The notes: generated by a model not told the origin, from the sequence alone. 42,993 nt of DNA from Candidatus Poseidonia sp. (GCA_030828165.1 JAURDA010000010.1:1-42993); one strand, 5' to 3'; shown: positions 23,440 to 32,301, counted from the first letter of the stretch. Numbers and translations: made by a program.

Positions 23440-24593
23440 CGCAGCGACTGTTCTTCGGCGATGTATTTTGGCCGGTAAATGGGCGTCCCTTTTCCACCAC
23501 GCATCACGGTGCGCTCGTCAAGGATTTGTGCACCGATACCGGCGACGCGAGCCCAACCAAAGAAGGTCGTGTAGTAGGTAGGGTCGGTGAATCCGATGTG
23601 GTGGAGCAGCGCCCCGCTGGCGATGTCAACGTTGGCGTTGGGGTTCGAGATTTTTGGATTCTCGGACAGCACTCGCGGGGCGACTTCGCGAAGCGTGCGA
23701 ATGATTTTGAAATTCTCATCGTCCGGGCAAAGTTGCTCTCCAAGGGCAAACTGAACGGTTGCCCTCGGGTCTTCCGCTCGAAGAACAGCGTGACCGAAGC
23801 CAAACACGGGGCGTTTTGCTGCGAGTTCACCACGAACAAAGGCTTCCACTTCGTCGGGATCGCTCGTACCGATGCGAAGGACGAACTCAAGGCACGACTG
23901 GTTCGCTCGCCCGTGAAGTGGACCCGAAAGGGCGTTCATCGCTCCTGCGATGGAGGCGTAAACCGTTGCGTGGCCGGAGGCAACGGCTTTCCCGGTGAAG
24001 GTGGAGAGGTTACCGCCCCCGTGGTCCATGTGAAGAACGAGGTAGGTGGCGAGAATGCGTTCCATCAAGTCCTGGTCAACCCCGTCGAGGTCGAGGGTAC
24101 GCACGAAGCGATGAACCATGGAAGCTGAAAGGTCGTCTTCTGGGATGTTCTCGCCGCGCCCGTCACGAATACGAAAGAGAAGCCCCATCATCCGTGGCAT
24201 GCGAGCGATGAGATTGAGAGCGTCCTCCTGCCAGTCCCCGGTGGTGTCCAACATACCGAGGGTGTGAATGCCGACGCTCAGCCAGTCCATCGGGTGACCG
24301 TCTCGAGGAAGGGTGTGAAAGACGGCTGCAACGCTGTTTGGAACTGCCCCTCGAGACACCAAATCGGCACGGAAGGCCTCGGCTTGGGCGGGGGTTGGAA
24401 GTTCCTTGTTGAACAGGAGGTAGACGATGTCTTCGGGAGCAAAATGGGCGAGTTCGGCAATGGGGTAGCCGCAGTAGTGAACGCCTTCGGTGGGGGTCAC
24501 AAAGGAAGTGCGGCAGGTGCCGACAGGAATCCCACGAAGTCCGGTGTTGAGGTGCGAGCGGTTGACGGTGAACATCGGTTCATCTCCAGTCAT
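23427..24593 (-). CDS. Citrate synthase, mitochondrial/eukaryote-like type
   Basis: Citrate synthase condenses acetyl-CoA with oxaloacetate at the entry of the TCA cycle. The catalytic set is present: GPLHGRANQ (His 227), FGFGHAVLRAEDPRA (His 268) and NANVDIASG (Asp 323), numbering from the ATG at 24593. 'GHAVLR..DPR', 'PLHG.ANQ' and the N-terminal GLRGIPVG...TSFVTPTEG are the forms found in mitochondrial-type enzymes, whereas most prokaryotic citrate and methylcitrate synthases carry 'GHRVYK'. Length 388 fits without a presequence. GGAGGG precedes ATG 24593, and a TTTATAC box about 39 nt upstream would give a short leader containing that site; ATG 24623 and 24575 are alternatives. Confidence 0.9.
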   Translation of the reverse strand: MTGDEPMFTVNRSHLNTGLRGIPVGTCRTSFVTPTEGVHYCGYPIAELAHFAPEDIVYLLFNKELPTPAQAEAFRADLVSRGAVPNSVAAVFHTLPRDGHPMDWLSVGIHTLGMLDTTGDWQEDALNLIARMPRMMGLLFRIRDGRGENIPEDDLSASMVHRFVRTLDLDGVDQDLMERILATYLVLHMDHGGGNLSTFTGKAVASGHATVYASIAGAMNALSGPLHGRANQSCLEFVLRIGTSDPDEVEAFVRGELAAKRPVFGFGHAVLRAEDPRATVQFALGEQLCPDDENFKIIRTLREVAPRVLSENPKISNPNANVDIASGALLHHIGFTDPTYYTTFFGWARVAGIGAQILDERTVMRGGKGTPIYRPKYIAEEQSLRHLD

Positions 24594-24628
24594 TCCTCGC
24601 CCTCCAAAAGAGCCGACAGCCATGTTTC

Positions 24629-24635
24629 GTATAAA
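24629..24635 (-). promoter_or_regulatory. TATA-like box for citrate synthase
   Basis: TTTATAC on the minus strand. A start site about 26 nt downstream (near 24606) would leave a short leader carrying GGAGGG before the ATG at 24593. ATG 24623 would then lie upstream of the transcript. Confidence 0.45.
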
Positions 24636-24693
24636 GGCGGCTCATCCGAAAAACGCCCGATTCAAACGGTGTGCCTAACAACACCGTCGCAGG

Positions 24694-25170
24694 CTATCGG
24701 TTCAACCGCCGTTTTTCAACAGGCCACGTTCTGAAGCCTTTCGTTGAGGTTCGGTCGGCGAACACGTGGAGGCGAATGGTTTGCCCGTCCACCACGATGG
24801 CGTCTTCGGCATCGATGCCCGGACAGGCGGTTTTCGTCGTGCCCCATGCTGCGGGTGTTGCAAGGTTCTCCCCCCACCACGGAAAGGCCTTGCATTGTTG
24901 GGGCCGAACCTCGTAGATCGAACATTGCTTCTGCTCGTTCAAATGAATGCAAACCCCGTCTTCTTCACGGCTTTTCAGCACATAACGACCGTCAAAGGTT
25001 TTCCGAGTATCGCGTTCCAACCACGCTTCGACATCGAGGCCAGCATGCTCGGAGAGCCGCTCTGCATCATCGGGTGAGAGGTAAACGATACCGCCGGGTT
25101 GGTCACAGCAACGTCCGCAGTTAGGCTGGCATCGGAAAGCGACGCCCTCCATCCACCACGGCGCCCTCAT
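24694..25170 (-). CDS. YkgJ-type cysteine cluster protein (putative Fe-S or zinc binding)
   Basis: A 158-residue protein of the YkgJ-like family. The N-terminal CxxxCxxCC cluster (residues 14-22: C-QPN-C-GR-CC) is followed by a GGIVYLSPDDAERL segment. The second cluster is C...C-SIYEVRPQQC-KAFPWW, all typical of the family. Eight or so Cys suggest a bound metal, thought to be Fe-S or zinc; no reaction is established for these proteins. Its ATG overlaps the stop of the upstream DnaA-like gene by 4 nt, so it is the third gene of that operon. ATG 25152 is an alternative closer to the first Cys. Confidence 0.8.
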   Translation of the reverse strand: MRAPWWMEGVAFRCQPNCGRCCDQPGGIVYLSPDDAERLSEHAGLDVEAWLERDTRKTFDGRYVLKSREEDGVCIHLNEQKQCSIYEVRPQQCKAFPWWGENLATPAAWGTTKTACPGIDAEDAIVVDGQTIRLHVFADRTSTKGFRTWPVEKRRLNR

Positions 25171-27233
25171 TCCTCTTCACCAACCAACACGGTTCGTGGG
25201 TGGATTCTGGAGAGACGTACAGGGACGCGAGGCATTGCCTCTTCGTTGAGAAGGTCGTCCGCAGAGATTCCAACGTCGTCAACGTTCCATTCCCCCTCGG
25301 GTTCGTAGGAATCAAGCGAAGAAGCGGCAACAGGTTCAGGTTCCTGTTCGTGGTTCTTTTTCCGTTTTGGAGAAGAACGACGCCCCACCTTTCGCCGGGT
25401 TTTGGCCGGTGCGTTCGCTTCAAACGGCGGCAACGGTCCTCGTTCAGGGTCGAGTTCAACCAGACGCTCTTCGATGCTTCGCAATTCATCGGCGATGGTG
25501 ATGAGTTCATCGATCTCCGCTTCGAGGGCCCGCTGTCCCAACATCACCATCTTCTCCTCCAGCCGGTTCAATTCGATGGACGCCTCAACGCCGGTTTGCT
25601 CCGTCCGCAGAAGTCGGGATTCGATGTTCTCGTCAAGGTCAACCAGAACATCGACCGCCCGCTCAACATCCTTGATGTTCAAGGGTTCCCGGTTGGAAAT
25701 CAAGTACTTCTCTCGCTCGTGAACATCCAAGACCGTTGGTCGACCGGGCGTGATGTGGTCAATGCTCTCGCGCACGTTTTGTTCAAACGTCGTCGTGTGA
25801 GTTGCTGCCGTAAGGTCCTCATCGAGCGAAGGGGGAAGGTAATCGTCCTCGCCCCAGGGCTCAACGTTCGTGCGAAGATCGATTCCGCCGGGCTCAACGC
25901 TCGAATAAACGCTGTCAAGCACTTCACCGACCATGGAGGCGGCGACGTCTTCAATCCGCTTGCTTTCGAGGGCGTCCGAGGCCGCTGATGGACCGCCTTC
26001 GAGGAAGACCGTCAAATCGTCTTGGTCCAGAAGAACACCGCCGCTCTCAAGAGCGAGCGCAACCCGCTCGAGGCGACCGTCGACCGTTGCCCACCCCGCC
26101 GGGTGTTCCCTTGCGATTTGGGCGAGATGCGGGTCTGCCAAGAGCAGATTCTTTTGGGCACTGCGCCACCGGGCGTACGCCATCATCGTTCCAACCGAAG
26201 GGGACTGAAGTGAGGCGACGGTGGCTTGGAGCAAGACCTCCTTGAGACGAGAGGGTGGAAGCGCATCAAGGGGTAGACGAGAGCCCACCAACACGTGAAC
26301 GCCGAGGTTCAGTGCTCGGTCAAGCATCACGCCCATGTGACGGTTCCAATGTTCCTCGGTTGCAAACAAATGGAGGTCGTCAACGAACAGGGCTGTTGCT
26401 CCCGCCAACGCTTCCTGCCAGTCTCCAACCGTTGGGTCCACCCCGTGAAGGTCGGCTGCCGAGACAACGAGAACGTGGCCTTCGTTTCGCCGCAACAGGG
26501 CTTGTCCGGTGGCGTGGAGCAAGAGCGAGATTCCAGACGCAGCATCGCCTTGAAGAAAGAGAGGATTGAACCGTTGACCCGGTGCATCAACAACCGCCTC
26601 GCACAAGCGGGTGGCATCAAAATTCTCTTCGGCGACGAACCACTGCTTGAAGGTCCGTTCGTTCGACCACGTTAACCGAGCGGGCCAGTCGGGAATCGAG
26701 GCACGCTTAACGGCCGAAGACGAGGCCGGTTGAGACGGCGGTTCGTTTTCGCTAAGCCCCTGAAAACCGTACGACGCCCGACCGCGTTGCTGTTCCAAAA
26801 CTTGGCTCCAAACAGGCCGACCATCGTCCTCTACCCCCACATACGCTGATGGTGCACCGTTTTCGCTCTCATCAACGGCTGGCGAGTTCAGTCGCTCCTG
26901 CAGTTGACGCAAACGCAGTGCTACGTGATCGGCATAGGTGGAACCCTCCTCGAGAAAATTCCGATGTTGCGGAACATCGGGGCCAAGCACACGTTCTGCA
27001 ATGAGGTCGTACGTTGGTCGTTGAGGAACGCCGACGCGCTGGAACACCGAGAGCGGTCGCTGTTCCACCGAGGTCACGCCACGAAGGGTGTTCAACTTCG
27101 ACCGAGCCGGTTCGTGATTTGGCCGCTCTGCGTCGTGAGAAGAAGCCTCTGAGGAGGAAGGTGACGCCGCTCGCTCACCGAGATGTCGCTTGGCGTCGTC
27201 GAGGACCGAGCGCAGCTTTGTCGGCGTGCTCAA
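25167..27233 (-). CDS. DnaA/Hda-like AAA+ domain protein with degenerate P-loop
   Basis: A 688-residue protein. Residues 1-180 are mostly disordered. Residues about 188-400 follow the DnaA/Hda ATPase layout: TFKQWFVAEEN.., 'AVVDAPGQRFNPLFLQG' (DnaA 'AvaeaPg.aYNPLfiyG'), a P-loop position reading GDAASGIS (229-236, no Lys), ALFVDDLHLFA as Walker B (281-291), 'HVLVGSRLPLDALP' (sensor I, DnaA 'ivissDrpP..l') and TVDGRLERVALAL near sensor II. No C-terminal DNA-binding domain IV is visible. Instead there is a long coiled-coil-like region (about 515-595) and a basic then acidic tail (KTRRKVGRRSSPKRKK). Without the P-loop Lys it probably binds ATP poorly and may be a regulator. ATGA overlaps join it to both neighbours. 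Confidence 0.7.
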   Translation of the reverse strand: MSTPTKLRSVLDDAKRHLGERAASPSSSEASSHDAERPNHEPARSKLNTLRGVTSVEQRPLSVFQRVGVPQRPTYDLIAERVLGPDVPQHRNFLEEGSTYADHVALRLRQLQERLNSPAVDESENGAPSAYVGVEDDGRPVWSQVLEQQRGRASYGFQGLSENEPPSQPASSSAVKRASIPDWPARLTWSNERTFKQWFVAEENFDATRLCEAVVDAPGQRFNPLFLQGDAASGISLLLHATGQALLRRNEGHVLVVSAADLHGVDPTVGDWQEALAGATALFVDDLHLFATEEHWNRHMGVMLDRALNLGVHVLVGSRLPLDALPPSRLKEVLLQATVASLQSPSVGTMMAYARWRSAQKNLLLADPHLAQIAREHPAGWATVDGRLERVALALESGGVLLDQDDLTVFLEGGPSAASDALESKRIEDVAASMVGEVLDSVYSSVEPGGIDLRTNVEPWGEDDYLPPSLDEDLTAATHTTTFEQNVRESIDHITPGRPTVLDVHEREKYLISNREPLNIKDVERAVDVLVDLDENIESRLLRTEQTGVEASIELNRLEEKMVMLGQRALEAEIDELITIADELRSIEERLVELDPERGPLPPFEANAPAKTRRKVGRRSSPKRKKNHEQEPEPVAASSLDSYEPEGEWNVDDVGISADDLLNEEAMPRVPVRLSRIHPRTVLVGEEE

Positions 27234-29185
27234 GACGCATCACCTTGGTAGCGCTTGAGGGCCTCGCCCTTCTCGTTGTAGAGAACGCTTGACTCCATGT
27301 CCTTCTCGTCGAACATGGTCCATGCACGATATACGGCGTCCATGTCAAGCGTTTTTTGTTCGTAACTTGCTGCTTCGCGTGCAGGTTTTTCCTCATCACG
27401 GTCAACCGGCACCAGGCTGCTCGACAACGGTTGACCGGTGGTGTTCGCCGGCAAGGTCACGGTTTGGAACGAAGTGGGTTCTGAGAATCCATCTGAATCA
27501 ACATCGGGCGACGCCGCAACGACATCGCGAAGTTCGGGCGACGGTCCTGCCAAATGACGGGAACCTTGGCGGTCAACCGCGTCGGCTTGGCGAAGCGAAA
27601 AGGCGTCCATGTTTTCCTTTCGGAAGGCGTCTTTTTTGCGTGGATGTTCCGGCCATGGAGGAAGCGTTGCGCTCGTTTTGGCGAGCGCATCGGTTTGTCG
27701 GTGATGGTTTTTGACCTCGGGTTGAGGCAAAACCGGTGGCTTTTTTCGAGTGGGAAGGCGTTGCGCCGTGCGCATTTTTGGAGGACCTGCGGGGAGGTCC
27801 GGCGTCGCTGATGGCGTGGGGCGTCGGCGGGCCGGTTGAATCAATTCGTCCTCGGCGGCTTTGAACCGAGGTGACTCGCTGATGTAACGACCTTCGTTGA
27901 ACGAGGCATCGGTTTGGGGGCGCCATGTCGTGCCGCCAATGGTCGTTGGAGACTGGAGGTCGTCGCTCACGGGGCTCGCTGACGCCGGAGAGATGCCGGG
28001 GGTCTGCCAGCCTTCAACGACGTCGCTGAGGGCTGCGGCGGCTTCGGCACGAAGGTCGTCATCAACCTCAGAACTGCCGCCTTCAATGACGGGCTCAACC
28101 GACGATGAGGCGGCTCCCAATTTTGCACCTTGATGTTGAATTTGAGCGGCCAACCACTGCTCTTCTTCCTCATCGGGTGCGAGCAGAAACGGTTCATCCC
28201 AAAGCAAATCGGGCTCGTCTAGCCAGGCATCCAAGGTTCTACGGGGCAGTTCAGTTGCCTCGCTCAAAAGACCGTGGCGAATGGAGGTGTCGAACATTTC
28301 CAGATCGGTCGAGCACAACACGGCGTGGTCGTTGAAGCGCGCCCCGTCGCACAAAGAGCGAAAGACGTTGAGCATCACGTCGTCACCAAAGGCGTTCCCG
28401 AGCCGGTCAAGTCCGTCGATGACGAGGACGCTGCGTTCGTTGCCCCATTGGAACCCGTTCACGGTGGCGAGCAGGGAGGCCCGATCCTCCAACACCTCGT
28501 AGCCGCCGTGGGGAGAGAGAAGAGCGTAGCACTGGGGACGGGGCAGACGTTGGGTGACTTCGGTGGAAGCATGCGGGAGTCCGAACAGCCCCAACACCGG
28601 AATCCCTCGTTCCGCCAGCTCCACGGCGAGGTGAATCATCGGATGCGGGTCTGGTGTGTCGAGGAGATACACGCCTCCGGGGGAAAGCGCCTGTTTGTTG
28701 GCGATCACCGAAGACCGACGGCGATGTTCGGAGGAGAGCGCGATTTCTTCGATGTCCTCCAAACGGGCCGCTCTGCGCCAAGAGGTGGCGGGCAAGCGCA
28801 CCGAAGACCACCAAGATTCGCCGTCCCCTTCGGTGGGTTGATGCTCAAGGTGCAGGACGCTTTCGGGGTGGTTTGCCATCGTGGCGCGAAGGGCGTTCAT
28901 GGTGAGTTCAAACAACCGAACCTCGTTCTCGACGTTCAGGGCATCGTCTTCAATGGCCATGAGCGCATCGAGACCCACCGAGGTCACGTCACCGTCGTGA
29001 AACGCCATGACCGGATGCCCAAGCCGAAACAGGAGCCAACCTCGGCGCCCCTCCTCGTCTCCGGATGCCCGGATTTCAACGGCACCCGATTGCTCGTGAA
29101 CCGCTAGGTTGCGAACCAAAACCCGCAGGACATCAACGCCACCTCGGCGCTCTTCCAGCAAATCTCCGTGCTCAAAGTCAACCAC
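27230..29185 (-). CDS. Two-domain protein: DUF4388/PATAN-like and DUF835-like regions plus disordered tail
   Basis: A 651-residue protein starting at GTG 29185. Residues about 17-115 resemble DUF4388/PatA N-terminal domains ('sGavei...g.rGwllFrlGhpv.A...g...G.dAl'), which occur in signalling proteins of gliding bacteria and cyanobacteria. Residues about 165-315 (LSPGGVYLLDTPDP..., then SVLVIDGLDRLGNAFGDDVMLNVFRSL and 'AVLCSTDLEMFDTSIRHGLL') match the pattern of archaeal DUF835, a degenerate ATPase-like sensory domain. The remaining ~330 residues are disordered and rich in Pro, Ser and charged residues. It heads the operon with the DnaA-like protein, whose start overlaps its stop by 4 nt. No clear TATA box precedes it. 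Family calls are from motif memory, not a search. Confidence 0.6.
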   Translation of the reverse strand: MVDFEHGDLLEERRGGVDVLRVLVRNLAVHEQSGAVEIRASGDEEGRRGWLLFRLGHPVMAFHDGDVTSVGLDALMAIEDDALNVENEVRLFELTMNALRATMANHPESVLHLEHQPTEGDGESWWSSVRLPATSWRRAARLEDIEEIALSSEHRRRSSVIANKQALSPGGVYLLDTPDPHPMIHLAVELAERGIPVLGLFGLPHASTEVTQRLPRPQCYALLSPHGGYEVLEDRASLLATVNGFQWGNERSVLVIDGLDRLGNAFGDDVMLNVFRSLCDGARFNDHAVLCSTDLEMFDTSIRHGLLSEATELPRRTLDAWLDEPDLLWDEPFLLAPDEEEEQWLAAQIQHQGAKLGAASSSVEPVIEGGSSEVDDDLRAEAAAALSDVVEGWQTPGISPASASPVSDDLQSPTTIGGTTWRPQTDASFNEGRYISESPRFKAAEDELIQPARRRPTPSATPDLPAGPPKMRTAQRLPTRKKPPVLPQPEVKNHHRQTDALAKTSATLPPWPEHPRKKDAFRKENMDAFSLRQADAVDRQGSRHLAGPSPELRDVVAASPDVDSDGFSEPTSFQTVTLPANTTGQPLSSSLVPVDRDEEKPAREAASYEQKTLDMDAVYRAWTMFDEKDMESSVLYNEKGEALKRYQGDAS

Positions 29186-29372
29186 GCGTCCGCACCCTAC
29201 ACGCTCCCTTTGCCGAACCCCCTCTTGAAGAGTGCGGCGTCGGGGTTCCGTTGGTCTTCGGTTTGGCGTGCACTTGAGGCGTGCCGACTTCGCCGCTTCT
29301 GCTTGAAAACGCAGCGTTGATGCGGGTGGCGCTCAGACGAAGGCTTTCAAACCTCATCGTCCTCAAAAAGCC

Positions 29373-29765
29373 ATGGAACCGTACAGCGCCGCACCGCTGA
29401 ACGGTGAAGAGGGGCGGGAACTGCACGAAGGTTTAGCGCTGTTTGACGAAGGCAAATTCTGGCACGCCCACGAGGCGTGGGAAGCGTTGTGGAACCGACT
29501 GAAACAACGGCAGGCTCCTTCCGAGGAGATTCTGCTCGTTCAAGGCTTCATTCAAACGGCGGCCTTGTTGCTCCATCATCAACGACGGAACGAAGCCGGT
29601 GTCGAGAAACAGTGGACAAAGGTCCAATCCAAACTCGAGGGGTGGTCCACCGCTTGGGGTCTTGATGTTGCCTTGCATCTCGAAACCATCGCGAACTACG
29701 CCGCCGATAACGGGCGTTGGACACTGGTTGCAGCCGATCACCAATTCCCCCGAACGAGGGTTTGA
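29373..29765 (+). CDS. DUF309 family protein
   Basis: A 130-residue helical protein with the DUF309 signature: 'FDEGKFWHAHEAWEALW' (residues about 25-41), where HEAWE carries the conserved His and Glu, followed by 'ILLVQGFIQTAALLLHHQR' and 'GVEKQW'. Family members are small helical proteins of unknown function; the conserved His/Glu pattern suggests a metal or active site. A TATA-like TTTCAAA is centred about 25 nt upstream of the ATG. The stop lies 1 nt before the next gene's probable GTG start. Confidence 0.82.
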   Translation: MEPYSAAPLNGEEGRELHEGLALFDEGKFWHAHEAWEALWNRLKQRQAPSEEILLVQGFIQTAALLLHHQRRNEAGVEKQWTKVQSKLEGWSTAWGLDVALHLETIANYAADNGRWTLVAADHQFPRTRV

Positions 29766-29766
29766 A

Positions 29767-30447
29767 GTGGACGCCTCGCCTCTTCGGAACATGGGTGGAG
29801 CTTCGTCGACGCTGCCACCGGACATGCTCCCGTTCATCCAAACCACGGTGGCTCAACCCTTCATCAACGGACGAAACGCAGGACTAGGGGCGAGTGCCGG
29901 ACTTGCCGTCGTGCTTTTTGCGCTCCTTTCCTTGGTTGCCTTCACGGCCCCGGTTGCAGGCCTCGTCGCCATAGCGGTGGCCTCCATGAACATGGTCGTG
30001 GTGTTGCTTCGCTATCGGGGACATGCGACCACGCCGCTGGCCGTGAACATGAATCACCCGTTCATGGACGGTGAGCCCCTTGGTGAGGCCGCTTTGCTCG
30101 TCCGCTTTTCCGACGGGACGTGGCGGGACCCTGGCGAACACCGGGTCCGTCTTGTCCCCGACGGACTTCTCGGAGGGTTCAACCTCGCCCACGATACGCT
30201 TGATTTTCCGGTTCTTGGCCACTTCACCGAAGCCAAGGAACGAACGCCAACCCTCAGCCGCCACCTGACGCTGATCAACCAAGCCATCGCTCTGCGCGAC
30301 GCCGTGAACGACGTCCCCGACCCCATCGAGACCGCCCGTGAGCGGGAAGCCATGGACACCGGTTTGCTCGAGCGCTCTTGGCTGGAAGAGGAGGAGAGCG
30401 TTGAGGTTGAGAGCCCGCTGGTGTCGTTTTTCAGGAAGAAAGAATGA
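29767..30447 (+). CDS. Membrane protein of unknown function
   Basis: A 226-residue protein with one hairpin of hydrophobic helices (about residues 42-62 and 64-88), flanked by a short N-terminus and a ~135-residue soluble C-terminal part. The soluble part has a beta-rich segment (LGEAALLVRFSDGTWRDPGEHRVRLVPDG) and an acidic helical end. GTG 29767, one nucleotide after the DUF309 stop, or ATG 29791 are both possible starts; translational coupling favours the GTG. I do not recognise the family. Confidence 0.6.
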   Translation: MDASPLRNMGGASSTLPPDMLPFIQTTVAQPFINGRNAGLGASAGLAVVLFALLSLVAFTAPVAGLVAIAVASMNMVVVLLRYRGHATTPLAVNMNHPFMDGEPLGEAALLVRFSDGTWRDPGEHRVRLVPDGLLGGFNLAHDTLDFPVLGHFTEAKERTPTLSRHLTLINQAIALRDAVNDVPDPIETAREREAMDTGLLERSWLEEEESVEVESPLVSFFRKKE

Positions 30448-30498
30448 TGGTTTTGGCCTGATTTCAGCCCTTACCTTGAAAACCCGTTCGCCCGACGA

Positions 30499-31116
30499 GT
30501 GTTCGTGCCAACCAACGAAACTTGGATGTCCAAGGTGGAGCAATTGGCTGCCAGCGAGCAGGAAACCTTGCTTGGCACGTCGCTCTCTAGGCGCTTTGCA
30601 CGCCTCCCGCTTTGGTTGAACCACCCCGCCAACATCGGTGCGTTCTACGGTTTGCTCGTGGCGTTGGCGCTCATCCTCCCCTATGCGTTTGGCGATGAGG
30701 GCAACGAAGTATGGGCCGTTCAGTGGCTCTACCACACCTCGCTCTTGCTTGTCGCTTGTGCCTTTTTGGGATTCATTTCGTTGCTCCTCGTCGCCTTTTC
30801 CAAGCGGCATCCCGTTACCCCGCCGCGTGCGTTCCTCTACCCGATGCCCTTCCTCGGCTTGGCGTTGCTCACCGTCGACCGAACCGGTCTGCTCGGTATG
30901 CCGGCGCTCTTGGTGTGGACCCTTCTCTTGCTCCCCGGGCCGGTCTACGTCCACCTCTCGTGGGCGCCCCGGTGGCGGTTGCTTTGCATGGTTGAGGACG
31001 GAAACGATCCCTTTGTTGGTTTGGAGCCGAAAAACGAAGGCACCGGAGACGCCGAAGAAATGGTCGGCGAGGACGCTGAGATGCTCGAAGTTGTTGACGC
31101 CTTTGAATCGGAATGA
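30499..31116 (+). CDS. Four-helix membrane protein of unknown function
   Basis: A 205-residue protein with four hydrophobic helices (about residues 45-65, 75-105, 112-130 and 133-155), then a 50-residue acidic cytoplasmic-looking tail. The start is GTG 30499 or ATG 30526; TTACCTTGAAAAC about 24 nt upstream of the GTG could be a weak TATA region. No catalytic motif is visible and I do not recognise the family. The gene before it also encodes a membrane protein. Its stop lies 3 nt from the stop of the convergent kbl-like gene. Confidence 0.55.
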   Translation: MFVPTNETWMSKVEQLAASEQETLLGTSLSRRFARLPLWLNHPANIGAFYGLLVALALILPYAFGDEGNEVWAVQWLYHTSLLLVACAFLGFISLLLVAFSKRHPVTPPRAFLYPMPFLGLALLTVDRTGLLGMPALLVWTLLLLPGPVYVHLSWAPRWRLLCMVEDGNDPFVGLEPKNEGTGDAEEMVGEDAEMLEVVDAFESE

Positions 31117-31119
31117 AGG

Positions 31120-32301
31120 TCAGAGAACGCCGACCTGAGGCCCAACTTTCTCGAACACGGCCAAGACATCGTCAAGGTCTTGACGTGACAAGCCCGCCGA
31201 CATTTGGGTTCGGATTCGGGCTTTGTCTCGAGCCACCATCGGGAAGACAATGGCGCCGGCCATCACCCCTTCGCTGCCCAGCGCTTGCGTCATGGCCTTC
31301 GCCGTGCTGGATTCGCCGCACATCACAGGAATGATGGGCGTGACCGAATCGCCCGTATCGAAACCCATCGATTGCAGTTCTTTGCGGAAATAATTCGTGT
31401 TTTCCCACAGCCTTGCGTGATGCTCGGGCTCTTCCATCAACACCTCAATCGCTGCTTTTTGGGCGGCGGCAACGCCGGGGGGTTGAGAGCCGGAGAGCAA
31501 CCATGAACGGGAATGATTGAGAGCGTGGGTTCGGGTCATTTCCGTTCCGGCAAGAATGCCTCCTTGCACCCCGAGCGCCTTGGAAAACGAACCGGTCTCG
31601 AAATCCACCTTGCCTTGGAGCTTGAAGTGGTCGACGATACCGGCACCTCCGTCACCCAAGACACCTTCACCGTGACAGTCGTCAACGTACACCATCGCAC
31701 CGTGCTCTTCAGCCAGGGCGGTCACCTCGTCGAGCGGTGCGATGTCGCCGTCCATGGAGAAGACGCCGTCGGTGATGATGAGTTTCCGATCCGATCCTTC
31801 GTGGGCTTTGAGCACCGCTTCCAGTTCGCCCATGTCGTTGTGAGCGTACACGGCTCGGGAGGCTTTGGTCAGGCGAACGCCGTCGATGATCGAACCGTGG
31901 TTGAGTTCGTCGGAGATGATCACGTCTTGAGGACCGGCAACCAGCGTCGGAATGAGACCGACATTGACCGTGTAACCTGCCGAATAGATGAGCGAGGCTT
32001 CAACGCCTTTGAATTCGGCGACTTTTTTCTCGGCTTCCAAGTGAATGTCCATCGTTCCTGCGATGGCTCGCACCGACCCGCTGCCGGCTCCGTAGGTGGT
32101 GGTGGCGTGTTGCATAGCGGCGACCACTTTGGGATGGGTGGTGAGGTTGAGGTAGTTGTTCGCCGAGAGCATGATCGTGGGTTTACCGTCCATCTGACAC
32201 CGTGGTTGATTCGGTCCTTCAAGCGTGGGCGGCTCCCACAACAAGGACTTCTCGTTGAGTTCGTCGTAACGCGCTTTCATCCACGACATGTCACCGGGCA
32301 T
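31120..32301 (-). CDS. kbl: Glycine C-acetyltransferase (2-amino-3-ketobutyrate CoA ligase)
   Basis: An alpha-oxoamine synthase of 393 residues. Evidence: 'SANNYLNLTTHPKV' near the start, GSGSVRAIAGTMDIHLEAE (the 'GsGsvR.i.Gt...h..lE' motif), VDDCHGEGVLG (Asp 207 and His 210 at the cofactor) and GSFSKALGVQGG with the PLP Lys at 241. The FSKALG and 'R.i.GT...H' forms fit Kbl, which splits 2-amino-3-ketobutyrate with CoA into glycine and acetyl-CoA; BioF (7-keto-8-aminopelargonate synthase) and serine palmitoyltransferase are related alternatives. No threonine dehydrogenase gene is adjacent. The pseudouridine synthase gene ends 33 nt upstream on the same strand. Confidence 0.85.
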   Translation of the reverse strand: MPGDMSWMKARYDELNEKSLLWEPPTLEGPNQPRCQMDGKPTIMLSANNYLNLTTHPKVVAAMQHATTTYGAGSGSVRAIAGTMDIHLEAEKKVAEFKGVEASLIYSAGYTVNVGLIPTLVAGPQDVIISDELNHGSIIDGVRLTKASRAVYAHNDMGELEAVLKAHEGSDRKLIITDGVFSMDGDIAPLDEVTALAEEHGAMVYVDDCHGEGVLGDGGAGIVDHFKLQGKVDFETGSFSKALGVQGGILAGTEMTRTHALNHSRSWLLSGSQPPGVAAAQKAAIEVLMEEPEHHARLWENTNYFRKELQSMGFDTGDSVTPIIPVMCGESSTAKAMTQALGSEGVMAGAIVFPMVARDKARIRTQMSAGLSRQDLDDVLAVFEKVGPQVGVL

